The notes beneath the pieces are model-generated. The model saw only the letters and a list, made by a program, of their open reading frames with translations. It made no database searches and was not told where the DNA came from. 13,901 nucleotides of DNA from contig JASHQP010000734.1 in NCBI GenBank assembly GCA_030039095.1, forward strand, positions 1-13,901, written 5' to 3'. The translations under genes and the position numbers were made by a program. The DNA is from Streptosporangiaceae bacterium (lineage in GTDB: Bacteria; Actinomycetota; Actinomycetes; Streptosporangiales; Streptosporangiaceae). This document shows, one piece after another, positions 1 to 6,731 of this stretch (the first letter of the stretch is position 1; every line of letters begins with the position of its first letter).

Positions 1-2744
1 CCGCGTTGCCGCGTGCCCGGCCGGCCACCGGAGGCGGTCGACCGCGAGTGACGTCCCGGCCGGCTCGGCGACGCCGGCTGGCCGGAACGGTCGGCCTGGC
101 CCCCGTCCGGTGCGGGCACCCCCATTCCGGCCGGGATCGCCCCAGCAGGATCACCGCCGCCGGATCCTGCGCCGTCGGGCACGACGCTGAGGTACGGGCC
201 CCCGGGCACGGCCTCTTCGACGATCGGGCTGTCCTGGCGCTGCACCTGGAGGTTGAACAGGTTGCCGACCGACTCCTCCTTGATGCCCTCCATCATGGCG
301 CTGAACATGTCGTAGCCCTCGCGCTGGTATTCCACCAGCGGGTCTCGCTGCCCGTAGCCGCGCAGCGAGATGCCCTCGCGCAGGTAATCCATCTCGTAGA
401 GGTGCTCGCGCCACTTGCGGTCGAGGACCGACAGGACCACGCGGCGTTCGAGTTCGCGCATCACCTCGGGGGTCAGCTCCTCTTCCCGGCGCTCGTAGGC
501 GGCCTGGGCGTCCTGCTGCACCACCTCGGTGATCAGATCGGCCGAAAGATGGGCGCGCTCCCCGCCGGCCTCGTCGATCACGCCGTCGATCGAGATCCCG
601 CCGGCGTAGAGCTGGCGGAATGCCCGCCACAGCTGATCTAGATCCCATTCCTCGGGGAAGCCCTCGGCGGTCGCGCCCGCGACATAGCCGGCGACCACCT
701 CCTCGATCATGCCGCGGATCTGTTCCTTCAGGTCCGCGCCCTCGAGGACCTCGCGCCGCTCGCCGTACACGACCTGGCGCTGCCGGTTCATCACGTCGTC
801 GTACTTGAGCAGGTCCTTGCGGATCTCGAAGTTCTGCTGCTCAACCTGCGTCTGCGCGGACCTGATCGAGCGGCTGACGGTCTTGGACTCGATCGGGACG
901 TCCGGCGGCGTCTTGAGCCACTCCATGATGTGCGCGACCTTGTCGGCGTTGAACATCCGCATCAGGTCGTCCTCGAGCGACAGGTAGAACCGCGACTCGC
1001 CCGGGTCGCCCTGACGGCCGGACCGGCCACGCAGCTGGTTGTCGATGCGCCGGGACTCGTGGCGCTCGGTGCCGAGGACATAGAGCCCGCCGGCCTCGAC
1101 GACCGCCGCGTGCTCCTCCACCACCGCCCGCTTGGCCTTGTCCACCGCCTCCGGCCACGCGGCCTCGAAGTCCTCGGGCGTGTCCACCGGGGACAGGCCG
1201 CGCTGGTGCAGTTCGAGGTCCGCGATGAACTCCGGGTTGCCGCCGAGCATGATGTCCGTGCCGCGGCCGGCCATGTTCGTGGCCACCGTCACCGCGCCCT
1301 TGCGGCCCGCCTGCGCGATGATGGCGGCCTCCCGCTCGTGGTACTTGGCGTTCAGGACCTCGTGCGCGACGCCGCGCCGCTTGAGCATCGTGGAGACCAG
1401 CTCCGACTTCTCCACGCTGGTGGTGCCGACGAGCACCGGCTGACCCGCCTCGTGCCGCTCGACGATGTCGTCGACCAGGGCCTCGAACTTCGCCTGCACG
1501 GTCTGGTAGACCACGTCGGGCTGGTCGGCGCGGATCATCGGCATGTTCGTGGGGATCGGGACCACGCCGAGCTTGTAGGTCTGGTGGAACTCGTTGGCCT
1601 CGGTCATGGCGGTGCCGGTCATCCCGGCGAGCTTGTCGTAGAGCCGGAAGTAGTTCTGCAGCGTGATCGTGGCGAGCGTCTGGTTCTCGTCCTTGATCTG
1701 CACGCCCTCCTTGGCCTCGATGGCCTGGTGCATGCCCTCGCTGTACCGGCGGCCGTGCAGCATGCGCCCGGTGAACTCGTCAACGATCAGGACCTCGCCG
1801 TTCATCACGACGTAGTCCTTGTCCTTCTTGTAGAGCTCCTTGGCCTTGATCGCGTTGTTCAGGAAGCTGACCAGCGGGGTGTTGACCGACTCGTACAGGT
1901 TGTCGATGCCGAGCCAGTCCTCCACCTTCTCGACGCCGGACTCGAGGATCCCGACAGTTTTCTTCTTCTCGTCGACCTCGTAATCACCCTCGCCGTCCTC
2001 GCCGCGCCGCAGCCGCGGCGCGATCTTGGCAAACTCCAGGTACCAGCGGCTGTTCTGGTCCGCGGGCCCGCTGATGATCAGCGGGGTACGCGCCTCGTCG
2101 ATGAGGATGGAGTCGACCTCGTCCACGAGTGCGTAGTGGTGGCCCCGCTGGACGCACTCCTCGAGGCCCCAGGCCATGTTGTCCCTGAGGTAGTCGAAGC
2201 CGAACTCGTTGTTCGTGCCGTACGTGATATCGGCCGCGTACTGCTTGCGCCGCTCGTCGGGCTCCATCTGGGCCAGGATCACGCCAACCTCGAGGCCGAG
2301 GAGGCGGTGGATGCGCCCCATCCACTCCGAGTCGCGCTTGGCCAGGTAATCGTTGACGGTGACGACGTGCACGCCATTGCCGCTCAGCGCGTTCAGGTAG
2401 GCGGCCAGCACGCCGGTGATCGTCTTGCCCTCGCCGGTCTTCATCTCGGCGATGTTGCCCATGTGCAAGGCTGCGCCGCCCATGAGCTGGACATCGAAAG
2501 GCCGCTGGCCCAGCGTCCTGCGGGCGGCCTCGCGCACGGTCGCGAACGCCTCTGGCAGCAGTTCGTCGAGCGACTCACCATCCGCGTGCCGCTGCCGGAA
2601 CTCATCGGTCATCGCCCTGAGCTCGGCGTCGCTGAGCGCCGCGAAGTCCTCTTCGATCGAGTTGACCTGATCAGCGATTCGCTTGAGCTTGCGCAGGATC
2701 TTGCCCTCGCCTGCGCGAAGGACGCTATCGATGATGGCTGGCAC
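1..2744 (-). CDS. secA: Protein translocase subunit SecA (ATPase), 3' end outside the window
   Basis: SecA is the cytosolic ATPase that pushes unfolded preproteins through the SecYEG channel. About 914 codons are visible. The protein opens [20 protein letters not shown], the usual actinobacterial start. Walker A GEGKT lies near residues 104-108 (Lys107) and the DEVD Walker B box at 208-211. Further on come [29 protein letters not shown] and [18 protein letters not shown], the last two belonging to the second RecA-like domain. After GNLFNLQVQ the tail becomes Gly/Pro/Ser-rich, with no stop before the edge, so perhaps 20-50 residues are missing. No CxCxSG zinc motif is visible. The GTG at 2744 was chosen because it matches the family start and has GAGGAG (2757-2762) 12 nt upstream. 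An in-frame ATG at 2870 would add 42 residues with atypical codons. Identity is near certain; the start is likely. Confidence 0.97.
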   Translation of the reverse strand, partial: MPAIIDSVLRAGEGKILRKLKRIADQVNSIEEDFAALSDAELRAMTDEFRQRHADGESLDELLPEAFATVREAARRTLGQRPFDVQLMGGAALHMGNIAEMKTGEGKTITGVLAAYLNALSGNGVHVVTVNDYLAKRDSEWMGRIHRLLGLEVGVILAQMEPDERRKQYAADITYGTNNEFGFDYLRDNMAWGLEECVQRGHHYALVDEVDSILIDEARTPLIISGPADQNSRWYLEFAKIAPRLRRGEDGEGDYEVDEKKKTVGILESGVEKVEDWLGIDNLYESVNTPLVSFLNNAIKAKELYKKDKDYVVMNGEVLIVDEFTGRMLHGRRYSEGMHQAIEAKEGVQIKDENQTLATITLQNYFRLYDKLAGMTGTAMTEANEFHQTYKLGVVPIPTNMPMIRADQPDVVYQTVQAKFEALVDDIVERHEAGQPVLVGTTSVEKSELVSTMLKRRGVAHEVLNAKYHEREAAIIAQAGRKGAVTVATNMAGRGTDIMLGGNPEFIADLELHQRGLSPVDTPEDFEAAWPEAVDKAKRAVVEEHAAVVEAGGLYVLGTERHESRRIDNQLRGRSGRQGDPGESRFYLSLEDDLMRMFNADKVAHIMEWLKTPPDVPIESKTVSRSIRSAQTQVEQQNFEIRKDLLKYDDVMNRQRQVVYGERREVLEGADLKEQIRGMIEEVVAGYVAGATAEGFPEEWDLDQLWRAFRQLYAGGISIDGVIDEAGGERAHLSADLITEVVQQDAQAAYERREEELTPEVMRELERRVVLSVLDRKWREHLYEMDYLREGISLRGYGQRDPLVEYQREGYDMFSAMMEGIKEESVGNLFNLQVQRQDSPIVEEAVPGGPYLSVVPDGAGSGGGDPAGAIPAGMGVPAPDGGQADRSGQPASPSRPGRHSRSTASGGRPGTRQR

Positions 2745-2858
2745 TTTTTGGTCGCGCTCCTCGCGGATCGTCTGGCTCTGTGGCGTGGTGTGCCGCGCTC
2801 CGCCGCTGCCACGCTCGGCGGGCACGCGCATGGCAGCGCGGCGGGCTTCTGGCGCCGT

Positions 2859-2967
2859 GCCTACTTTCATGGTAGGCGAGACGCAGGGTGAAGCCGAGTC
2901 CTCACCATCGGGCCGGTACCCTAGGGGGCCGGGTGCCTCCCCGCCGAAGGCCCTGGCCACAATGATA
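2859..2967 (-). promoter_or_regulatory. Candidate secA promoter and leader hairpin
   Basis: On the minus strand TATCAT (2962-2967) is a good match to the actinobacterial -10 consensus TANNNT; no clear -35 is visible. A start near 2955 would give a leader of roughly 210 nt before the GTG of secA. Inside that leader GCCTAC and GTAGGC (2859-2864 and 2872-2877) form a 6-bp stem with a 7-nt loop that holds the upstream in-frame ATG (2870). A second -10-like TAGGGT lies near 2920. This is inference from motifs only. Confidence 0.25.
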
Positions 2968-3022
2968 GGCACGGGCGAGCAGGCGGGATGCGCTACTCGG
3001 CGGGACGAGAGGAGCAGTGCGC

Positions 3023-3325
3023 ATGTCGAACCAGGTGGAGCCGGGCACCATCGGCAGCGCCGCCGCCGGGCCCGGGCCCGCGGGCCTGGGCGAGCAGGCG
3101 GCGTTCATACCGCAGACCCCCGGCACCCCGGTGCAGTATCCGCAGCCCTACCACGGCCGCAGGGTGTCCTGGGTCGCGGTATCGACCATCATGGTCGGGT
3201 TCCTGTGCGGCGGCCTCGGGCTGGTCTTCGGGCCGACCTGGTGGGCGTTCTGGCTCGGCCTGGCCCTGTCGGCGGTCGGCCTGCTGCTCGCCATCTCCAT
3301 CAACATCTTCGAGGACTGGTACTAA
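3023..3325 (+). CDS. Small two-helix membrane protein, HGxxPAAW-like
   Basis: This 100-residue protein of unknown function sits divergently next to secA. The first 43 residues are Gly/Pro/Gln-rich and look disordered. A His-Gly motif follows (HGRRVSW, residues 44-50), then two hydrophobic helices (about 50-70 and 74-93) joined by a short Gly-Pro-Thr-Trp turn, and a short acidic-aromatic end (FEDWY). His-Gly, a Trp and two helices recall the short actinobacterial HGxxPAAW proteins, but the Pro-Ala-Ala part is not kept, so the family call is tentative. The ATG at 3023 was chosen because AGGAG (3010-3014) lies 8 nt upstream; a GTG at 3017 would be only 2 nt from that site. Codon bias supports a real gene. 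A plasma membrane location is inferred. Confidence 0.8.
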   Translation: MSNQVEPGTIGSAAAGPGPAGLGEQAAFIPQTPGTPVQYPQPYHGRRVSWVAVSTIMVGFLCGGLGLVFGPTWWAFWLGLALSAVGLLLAISINIFEDWY

Positions 3326-3401
3326 GCCGGCGGATGGCCCCATGGAACCAGGGATGACCGCCTGGCGCTGACGGCCGGGGCACACTGTCGGTACCCCCCG
3401 T

Positions 3402-3415
3402 TAGGCTCTCGCTCG
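3402..3415 (+). promoter_or_regulatory. Candidate -10 element of a leaderless gene
   Basis: TAGGCT (3402-3407) fits the actinobacterial -10 pattern TANNNT and ends 7 nt before the GTG at 3415. No Shine-Dalgarno sequence precedes that GTG. A transcript starting at or next to the GTG would be leaderless, a common arrangement in actinobacteria. No convincing -35 is seen. Confidence 0.3.
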
Positions 3416-4674
3416 TGGCGAGCCACCCTCAACCCGCACCCCAGTTCACCCTGTCACCGGATGATGCCCGGCTGCTGACGCTGCGTGCACAGGGATTCGT
3501 CGGCACCGAAGCGCGGAGGGGTGGGGTGCCTGGCATGCTCCGCCGGATCGGCGCCGTCCAGCTGGACACGATCAGCGTACTGGCGCGCTCGCACGAACTG
3601 GTCGCCTATGCACGGCTGCGGGCCGTCCCCCGGGCACGGATCGAGCGCGCGTACTGGCACCCGCGCCAGGCCACCGCGTTCGAGTACTGGTCCCACGCGG
3701 CCTGCATCCTGCCCGTCGAGGAATGGCCCTATTACGGGTTCCGGCGGCGAGCTCTCCTGGCTAGGGGCATGCGCTGGCACCAGGTGCCGGAGAACGTGTG
3801 CGGCGAAGTCCTTGCCCGGCTCCAGGCCGAGGGCCCGCTGAACGCGACCCAGCTCGCCGGCGTGAAGAGGGCTGGGGAGGCGGGTGGGCGGGGAGAATGG
3901 TGGGACTGGTCGGAGACGAAGGTCGCCGTCGAGTGGCTGCTCGATACCGGCCGGGTCATCTGCGCCCGGCGCACCGGCTGGCGCCGGGTGTACGACCTGC
4001 CCGAACGGGTGCTCCCCCCGGACCTGCTCGAGGCCGACCCCTCGGATGCCGAGTGCGTGACCCACCTGGCCGCGGTGGCCGCCCGCGCGCTGGGCGTGGT
4101 CACGGGCGCCGACCTGGCCGACTACCAGCGGCTGCGGTGGGGCGGCACCGGTCAGGTGAAGGACGGCTACGCGATCACGCCGGCCGAAGCCGCGGCCGCC
4201 GCCGGGCTGATCCCGGTCGAGATCGCCGGCCTGAGGCATGACCCGCCGGTCCCGGCCTGGGCCGATCCGTCAGCCCTGGCCGAGCATCAGTCGGGGATCG
4301 CGCGCGGCAGGCACCGGGTCACCCTGCTGTCGCCGTTCGACCCGCTGATCTGGGACCGGAAGCGGACGCTGCGGATGTTCGGCTTCGAGCACAGCCTGGA
4401 GGCCTACGTGCCCCAGGCCAAACGCGTACACGGGTACTTCACGATGCCACTGCTGGCCAAGGGACGGCTGCTGGGCCGGGTGGACCCGGCGCGCAGCGGC
4501 CGGACGCTGGTCGCGCGCAAGCTCTCGCTGGACAAGGCGTCCGCCACCGAGCCGATGGCCCGCGCGCTCACCGAGGCGGCGACGTGGGTCGGCTGTGACA
4601 ACGTGGAACTCGGCCAGGTGACACCGGTCACCCTGGAGCCACGCCTGCGCAAGGCGCTCTCCGGCCTGGCCTGA
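3415..4674 (+). CDS. Winged-helix DNA glycosylase-like protein, YcaQ/AlkX (HTH_42) family
   Basis: The 419-residue protein carries the hallmarks of the HTH_42 (DUF1006) family, which includes E. coli YcaQ (AlkX) and Streptomyces AlkZ, glycosylases that unhook DNA interstrand crosslinks and remove bulky alkyl adducts. Near the N-terminus GAVQLDTISVLARSHE places Gln49 and Asp51 as a QxD motif, the catalytic pattern of the AlkX branch; AlkZ has QxQ. Tandem winged-helix regions follow. The C-terminal signature LLSPFDPLIWDRKRTLRMFG leads to an AKRVHGYFTMPLL beta region. The length is normal. The GTG at 3415 is the only sensible start (next in-frame ATG is codon 41); it has no Shine-Dalgarno and may be leaderless. 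The gene ends 4 nt from the opposing response regulator. Family is well supported; crosslink repair activity is inferred from family and motif. Confidence 0.9.
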   Translation: MASHPQPAPQFTLSPDDARLLTLRAQGFVGTEARRGGVPGMLRRIGAVQLDTISVLARSHELVAYARLRAVPRARIERAYWHPRQATAFEYWSHAACILPVEEWPYYGFRRRALLARGMRWHQVPENVCGEVLARLQAEGPLNATQLAGVKRAGEAGGRGEWWDWSETKVAVEWLLDTGRVICARRTGWRRVYDLPERVLPPDLLEADPSDAECVTHLAAVAARALGVVTGADLADYQRLRWGGTGQVKDGYAITPAEAAAAAGLIPVEIAGLRHDPPVPAWADPSALAEHQSGIARGRHRVTLLSPFDPLIWDRKRTLRMFGFEHSLEAYVPQAKRVHGYFTMPLLAKGRLLGRVDPARSGRTLVARKLSLDKASATEPMARALTEAATWVGCDNVELGQVTPVTLEPRLRKALSGLA

Positions 4675-4678
4675 GCCC

Positions 4679-5398
4679 TCAGCTGAACTCGATCAGCTTC
4701 TCCCGCACCGCGACCATGACCGCCTCCATCCTGGAGTGGATCTGCAGTTTCTCCAGGATGTTGCGGACGTGATTCTTGACCGTGTTCTCGGAGATGAACA
4801 GCTCCTTGGCGATGTCACGGTTGTTCATCCCCCTGGCGACAAGCTTGAGCACCTGCATCTCGCGCTCGGTCAGCCGCGGGGCCGGCAGTTCCTGGGCGCG
4901 CTCCTCGTCATCGCGCTTGGCTAGCGCGGCGAACTCGGTGAGCAGCTTGCCTGCCATGGACGGGTTGATCAGCGACTGACCACCGTGCACGGCACGCACC
5001 GTGTCGGCAACCTCATCCAGCGGGATGTCCTTGAGCAGGTATCCGCTGGCACCGGCCCTGATCGCCTCGAAAAGGTCCTCCTCCTCGTCGCTGATCGTGA
5101 GAATCACGATCTTCGCGCTCGGGGCGGCCTCCTTCATCGCCCGGCACGCCTCGATGCCGTTGCTGCGTGGCATGCGGATGTCCATCAGGACGACATCGGG
5201 CAGCGACTCGGCCGCCTTCTCGACCGCTTCGGTGCCGTCGCTGGCCTGGCCGACCAGCTCGATGTCGGGCTCGGAATCCAGGACCATCTCCAGGCCGCGG
5301 CGGAACAGGGCGTGGTCATCGACGATCATCGTGCGGATCGGCTCTGCGTGCAGCGACGTATCCCGCGGTGCCGCGCTGGTGCCGGGGCTGCCGCTCAT
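4679..5398 (-). CDS. Orphan NarL/LuxR-family response regulator
   Basis: This 239-residue two-component regulator has an N-terminal receiver domain (about 20-140) and a C-terminal LuxR-type helix-turn-helix (about 176-236). The acidic pair Asp27-Asp28, phosphoacceptor Asp73 (in VVLMDIRMP), Thr101 and Lys123 are all present, so phosphorylation should be possible. The DNA-binding domain reads LTEREMQVLKLVARGMNNRD and continues through ISENTVKNHVRNILEKLQIH. No histidine kinase adjoins it; the only kinase here is MtrB, which pairs with the OmpR-type MtrA. The ATG at 5398 was chosen because GGAGGAGG (5403-5410) precedes it at good spacing; an in-frame ATG at 5479 would add 27 atypical residues. 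As I recall, a very similar regulator lies beside hpf in Streptomyces. Target genes are unknown. It lies 124 nt downstream of hpf and may be co-transcribed. Confidence 0.93.
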   Translation of the reverse strand: MSGSPGTSAAPRDTSLHAEPIRTMIVDDHALFRRGLEMVLDSEPDIELVGQASDGTEAVEKAAESLPDVVLMDIRMPRSNGIEACRAMKEAAPSAKIVILTISDEEEDLFEAIRAGASGYLLKDIPLDEVADTVRAVHGGQSLINPSMAGKLLTEFAALAKRDDEERAQELPAPRLTEREMQVLKLVARGMNNRDIAKELFISENTVKNHVRNILEKLQIHSRMEAVMVAVREKLIEFS

Positions 5399-5522
5399 GA
5401 CGCCTCCTCCCTGACCGCTCCCGCGAGGGTTCCTGACCCATCGCTGCGCAGGCGTGGACGCTGCGATCCGCGATGCCATGTGATCAAACTCTTACCGACG
5501 GGCGCCCGCAACGCAAGCGACG

Positions 5523-6251
5523 CTACCGCGCGGCCAGTTGCTCGGCCCTCTTGGCCTGCCCGTTGGCCGCGGCCGGCGTGGCGTCCTCTTCAACCAGGCG
5601 GATGACACCGTAGTGGTACCCGCGGCGCCGGTACACGACGCTCGGCCTGCCGTCGCGGGTGTCGCGGAACAGGAAGAAGTCGTGGCCGACCAGTTCCATC
5701 TCGAACAGCGCCTGGTCAATGGCCATCGGCCGGGCCGTATGGTACTTCTCCCGCACAACCAGCGGCCCGTTCCCCTCGGCCTGGATCGGGACGACATCAC
5801 CCGCGGAAAGACTCTCCCCGTCGACGGCCGCCGCCGCCTCCGCCCTCTCTGGCGGGGCTGCGCGTTCCGGCTCAGCACCGGGCTCCCCGTCCTCCGTCAT
5901 GTTCGCTCCGGGCAGATCGATGACCCGGACTGCGGCGTGGGCTCCATGACGGCACTTGCGGCGGTCGGCCACCCGGCGCAGCCGCGACTCCAGCTTCGAG
6001 ACCGCCATGTCCAGGGCGGCGTAGCGGTCCTCGGCCGCCGCCTCCGCCCGGATGGCCGGCCCACGCGAGGAGATGGTCAGCTCGACGCGCTCTCGGCGCG
6101 GCGACTGGCGCGGATTGCGCTCGGCGGAGACCTCCACGTCGATCCGGATGACCCTGGAGTCCAGCTTCCCGAGCTTGGCGAGCTTTGCCGTCGCGTGCTT
6201 GCGGAACCGATCCAGCACGTCCGTGTGCCGACCCTTGAAGATGATGTTCAC
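5523..6251 (-). CDS. hpf: Long-form ribosome hibernation promoting factor (HPF/RaiA family)
   Basis: Long HPF binds the decoding region of the 30S subunit and, through its C-terminal domain, pairs 70S ribosomes into inactive 100S dimers during stationary phase or stress. The 242-residue protein has an N-terminal RaiA-like domain (about 1-103, starting VNIIFKGRHTDVLDRFRKHA), a charged Ala/Glu-rich linker (about 104-177) and the dimerisation domain (about 178-229; ARPMAIDQALFEMELVGHDF, then FRDTRDGRPSVVYRRRGYHY). The tail is Ala/Lys/Arg-rich. The GTG at 6251 was chosen because AAGGGGG (6259-6265) lies 7 nt upstream and translation then begins at the first family-like residue; the open frame extends to an ATG at 6320 with no homology-like sequence. 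A long structured leader lies upstream. Function is confident by family. Confidence 0.95.
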   Translation of the reverse strand: MNIIFKGRHTDVLDRFRKHATAKLAKLGKLDSRVIRIDVEVSAERNPRQSPRRERVELTISSRGPAIRAEAAAEDRYAALDMAVSKLESRLRRVADRRKCRHGAHAAVRVIDLPGANMTEDGEPGAEPERAAPPERAEAAAAVDGESLSAGDVVPIQAEGNGPLVVREKYHTARPMAIDQALFEMELVGHDFFLFRDTRDGRPSVVYRRRGYHYGVIRLVEEDATPAAANGQAKRAEQLAAR

Positions 6252-6364
6252 TGCGGAACCCCCTTCTGCCCGGACTTGAACGCGGCACCCGCCCGGCCGA
6301 CCTGGTCTTCGACCCCACATCCGCCTGCTGAGGGGTTCGCAGCCACTTGTGCCACTACTGCCCT

Positions 6365-6381
6365 TCTCCCGGCCCGGGAGA
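6365..6381 (-). repeat. 17-nt near-perfect palindrome in the hpf leader
   Basis: TCTCCCGGCCCGGGAGA is symmetrical around its central base, with 8-bp arms. As RNA it would form a 7-bp stem with a 3-nt loop, about 115 nt before the hpf start. The next bases (about 6383-6407) can form another hairpin from GTCC/GGAC plus CCCC/GGGG pairs. It could be an RNA structure or a dimeric-protein operator; sequence alone does not decide. Confidence 0.5.
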
Positions 6382-6495
6382 CGTCCGGTCCCCCGGCGGG
6401 GCAGGACTTACTTCTAAGCCGCACCGTGATCAGTCGACGATAAGTCGCCTTACGTGGGCCGTTTCGCCTGCGGCTGGCATCGGCTTGCCACGCCG

Positions 6496-6518
6496 GGCTT
6501 CCCGCTGGTGGGGAAGCC
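6496..6518 (-). repeat. Perfect 8-bp stem-loop upstream of hpf
   Basis: GGCTTCCC (6496-6503) and GGGAAGCC (6511-6518) are exact reverse complements around a 7-nt loop. There is no T-run on either side, so it is not a classical intrinsic terminator. It lies about 245 nt upstream of the hpf start and over 200 nt past the lpqB stop. It may be part of a structured leader or a second, U-less terminator of the lpqB operon. Confidence 0.5.
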
Positions 6519-6634
6519 AGCGCGGTGCAACCACGGACCCGGGCGGGTGCCATGACACGACGCTAGTCCGGCGCAGGGCGAATGTCAGGAGGGGGATGCC
6601 CGCAGTCTTCGGCGACGCGGCCGGGCGGTGTCTA

Positions 6635-6650
6635 CATATCGGCATATCGA
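6635..6650. repeat. Tandem octamer CATATCGG-CATATCGA
   Basis: Two copies of CATATCGR lie directly head to tail in an A/T-rich island within very GC-rich sequence, loosely flanked by GGTGTCT on the left and AGACC on the right, which gives the block a partial overall symmetry. It sits downstream of the lpqB terminator and upstream of hpf, where a promoter or a regulator site would be expected. No known box is matched with confidence. Confidence 0.4.
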
Positions 6651-6695
6651 GACCTAGCCGACCGCGACACTCTTCGGTAACCTGTGCCGCTCGCC

Positions 6696-6730
6696 CGCCG
6701 CGGGGCCCCGGCACCCGGGCACCCGCGGCG
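6696..6730 (-). terminator. Hairpin terminator of the mtnA-mtrA-mtrB-lpqB operon
   Basis: CGCCGCGGG (6696-6704) pairs perfectly with CCCGCGGCG (6722-6730). Inside, GCCC (6705-6708) pairs with GGGC (6717-6720) past a single bulged base, giving 13 base pairs of almost pure G/C. The hairpin begins 1 nt after the lpqB stop codon. There is no U-tract, as is frequent for terminators in high-GC actinobacteria. Confidence 0.65.
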
Positions 6731-6731
6731 C

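Larger units (their letters stand above)
6252..6731. other. 480-nt gap between lpqB and hpf: structured hpf leader, no credible gene
   Basis: No open frame here looks like a protein; the ones present encode Arg/Pro/Gly-rich translations typical of chance frames in GC-rich DNA. The region holds the lpqB terminator hairpin (6696-6730), a tandem octamer (6635-6650), an 8-bp stem (6496-6518), a near-perfect palindrome (6365-6381), a further GC-rich hairpin (about 6383-6407) and the hpf Shine-Dalgarno site (6259-6265). Relatively A/T-rich stretches at 6408-6455 and 6631-6650 are the likeliest promoter positions, but I cannot assign a confident -35/-10 pair. In Streptomyces, as I recall, a comF-like gene lies in this position; none is seen here. 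Confidence 0.6.

Noticed and set aside
1..200. Frame break at the C-terminus of secA
   Set aside because: The frame was followed codon by codon to the window edge without a stop; the low-complexity tail is normal for actinobacterial SecA and the gene is simply cut by the edge.
930..2891. Very long plus-strand open frame (653 codons) opposite secA
   Set aside because: It is antisense to secA, whose motifs read cleanly on the minus strand. The Val/Leu/His/Asp-rich translation is the usual shadow of GC-rich coding sequence.
4671..4698. CTGAG-CC-CTCAG and AGCTGA...TCAGCT symmetry across the two converging stop codons, as a bidirectional terminator
   Set aside because: Stems are only 5-6 bp, compete with each other, and lack a T-run on either strand; too weak to call, although transcription from both sides must end somewhere here.
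5411..5522. Promoter for the LuxR-type regulator in the gap after hpf
   Set aside because: TTGCGT with TAAGAG at 16-nt spacing on the minus strand is only a loose match, and several registers fit equally badly, so no feature was listed.
6676..6682. GGTAACC as a possible MtrA binding half-site downstream of lpqB
   Set aside because: Only one copy is present, whereas MtrA sites are direct repeats; a single 7-bp match is not evidence.
6430..6714. Minus-strand frame of 94 codons as a possible comF remnant
   Set aside because: No zinc-binding Cys pairs and no phosphoribosyl-binding motif; the predicted protein resembles chance translation.
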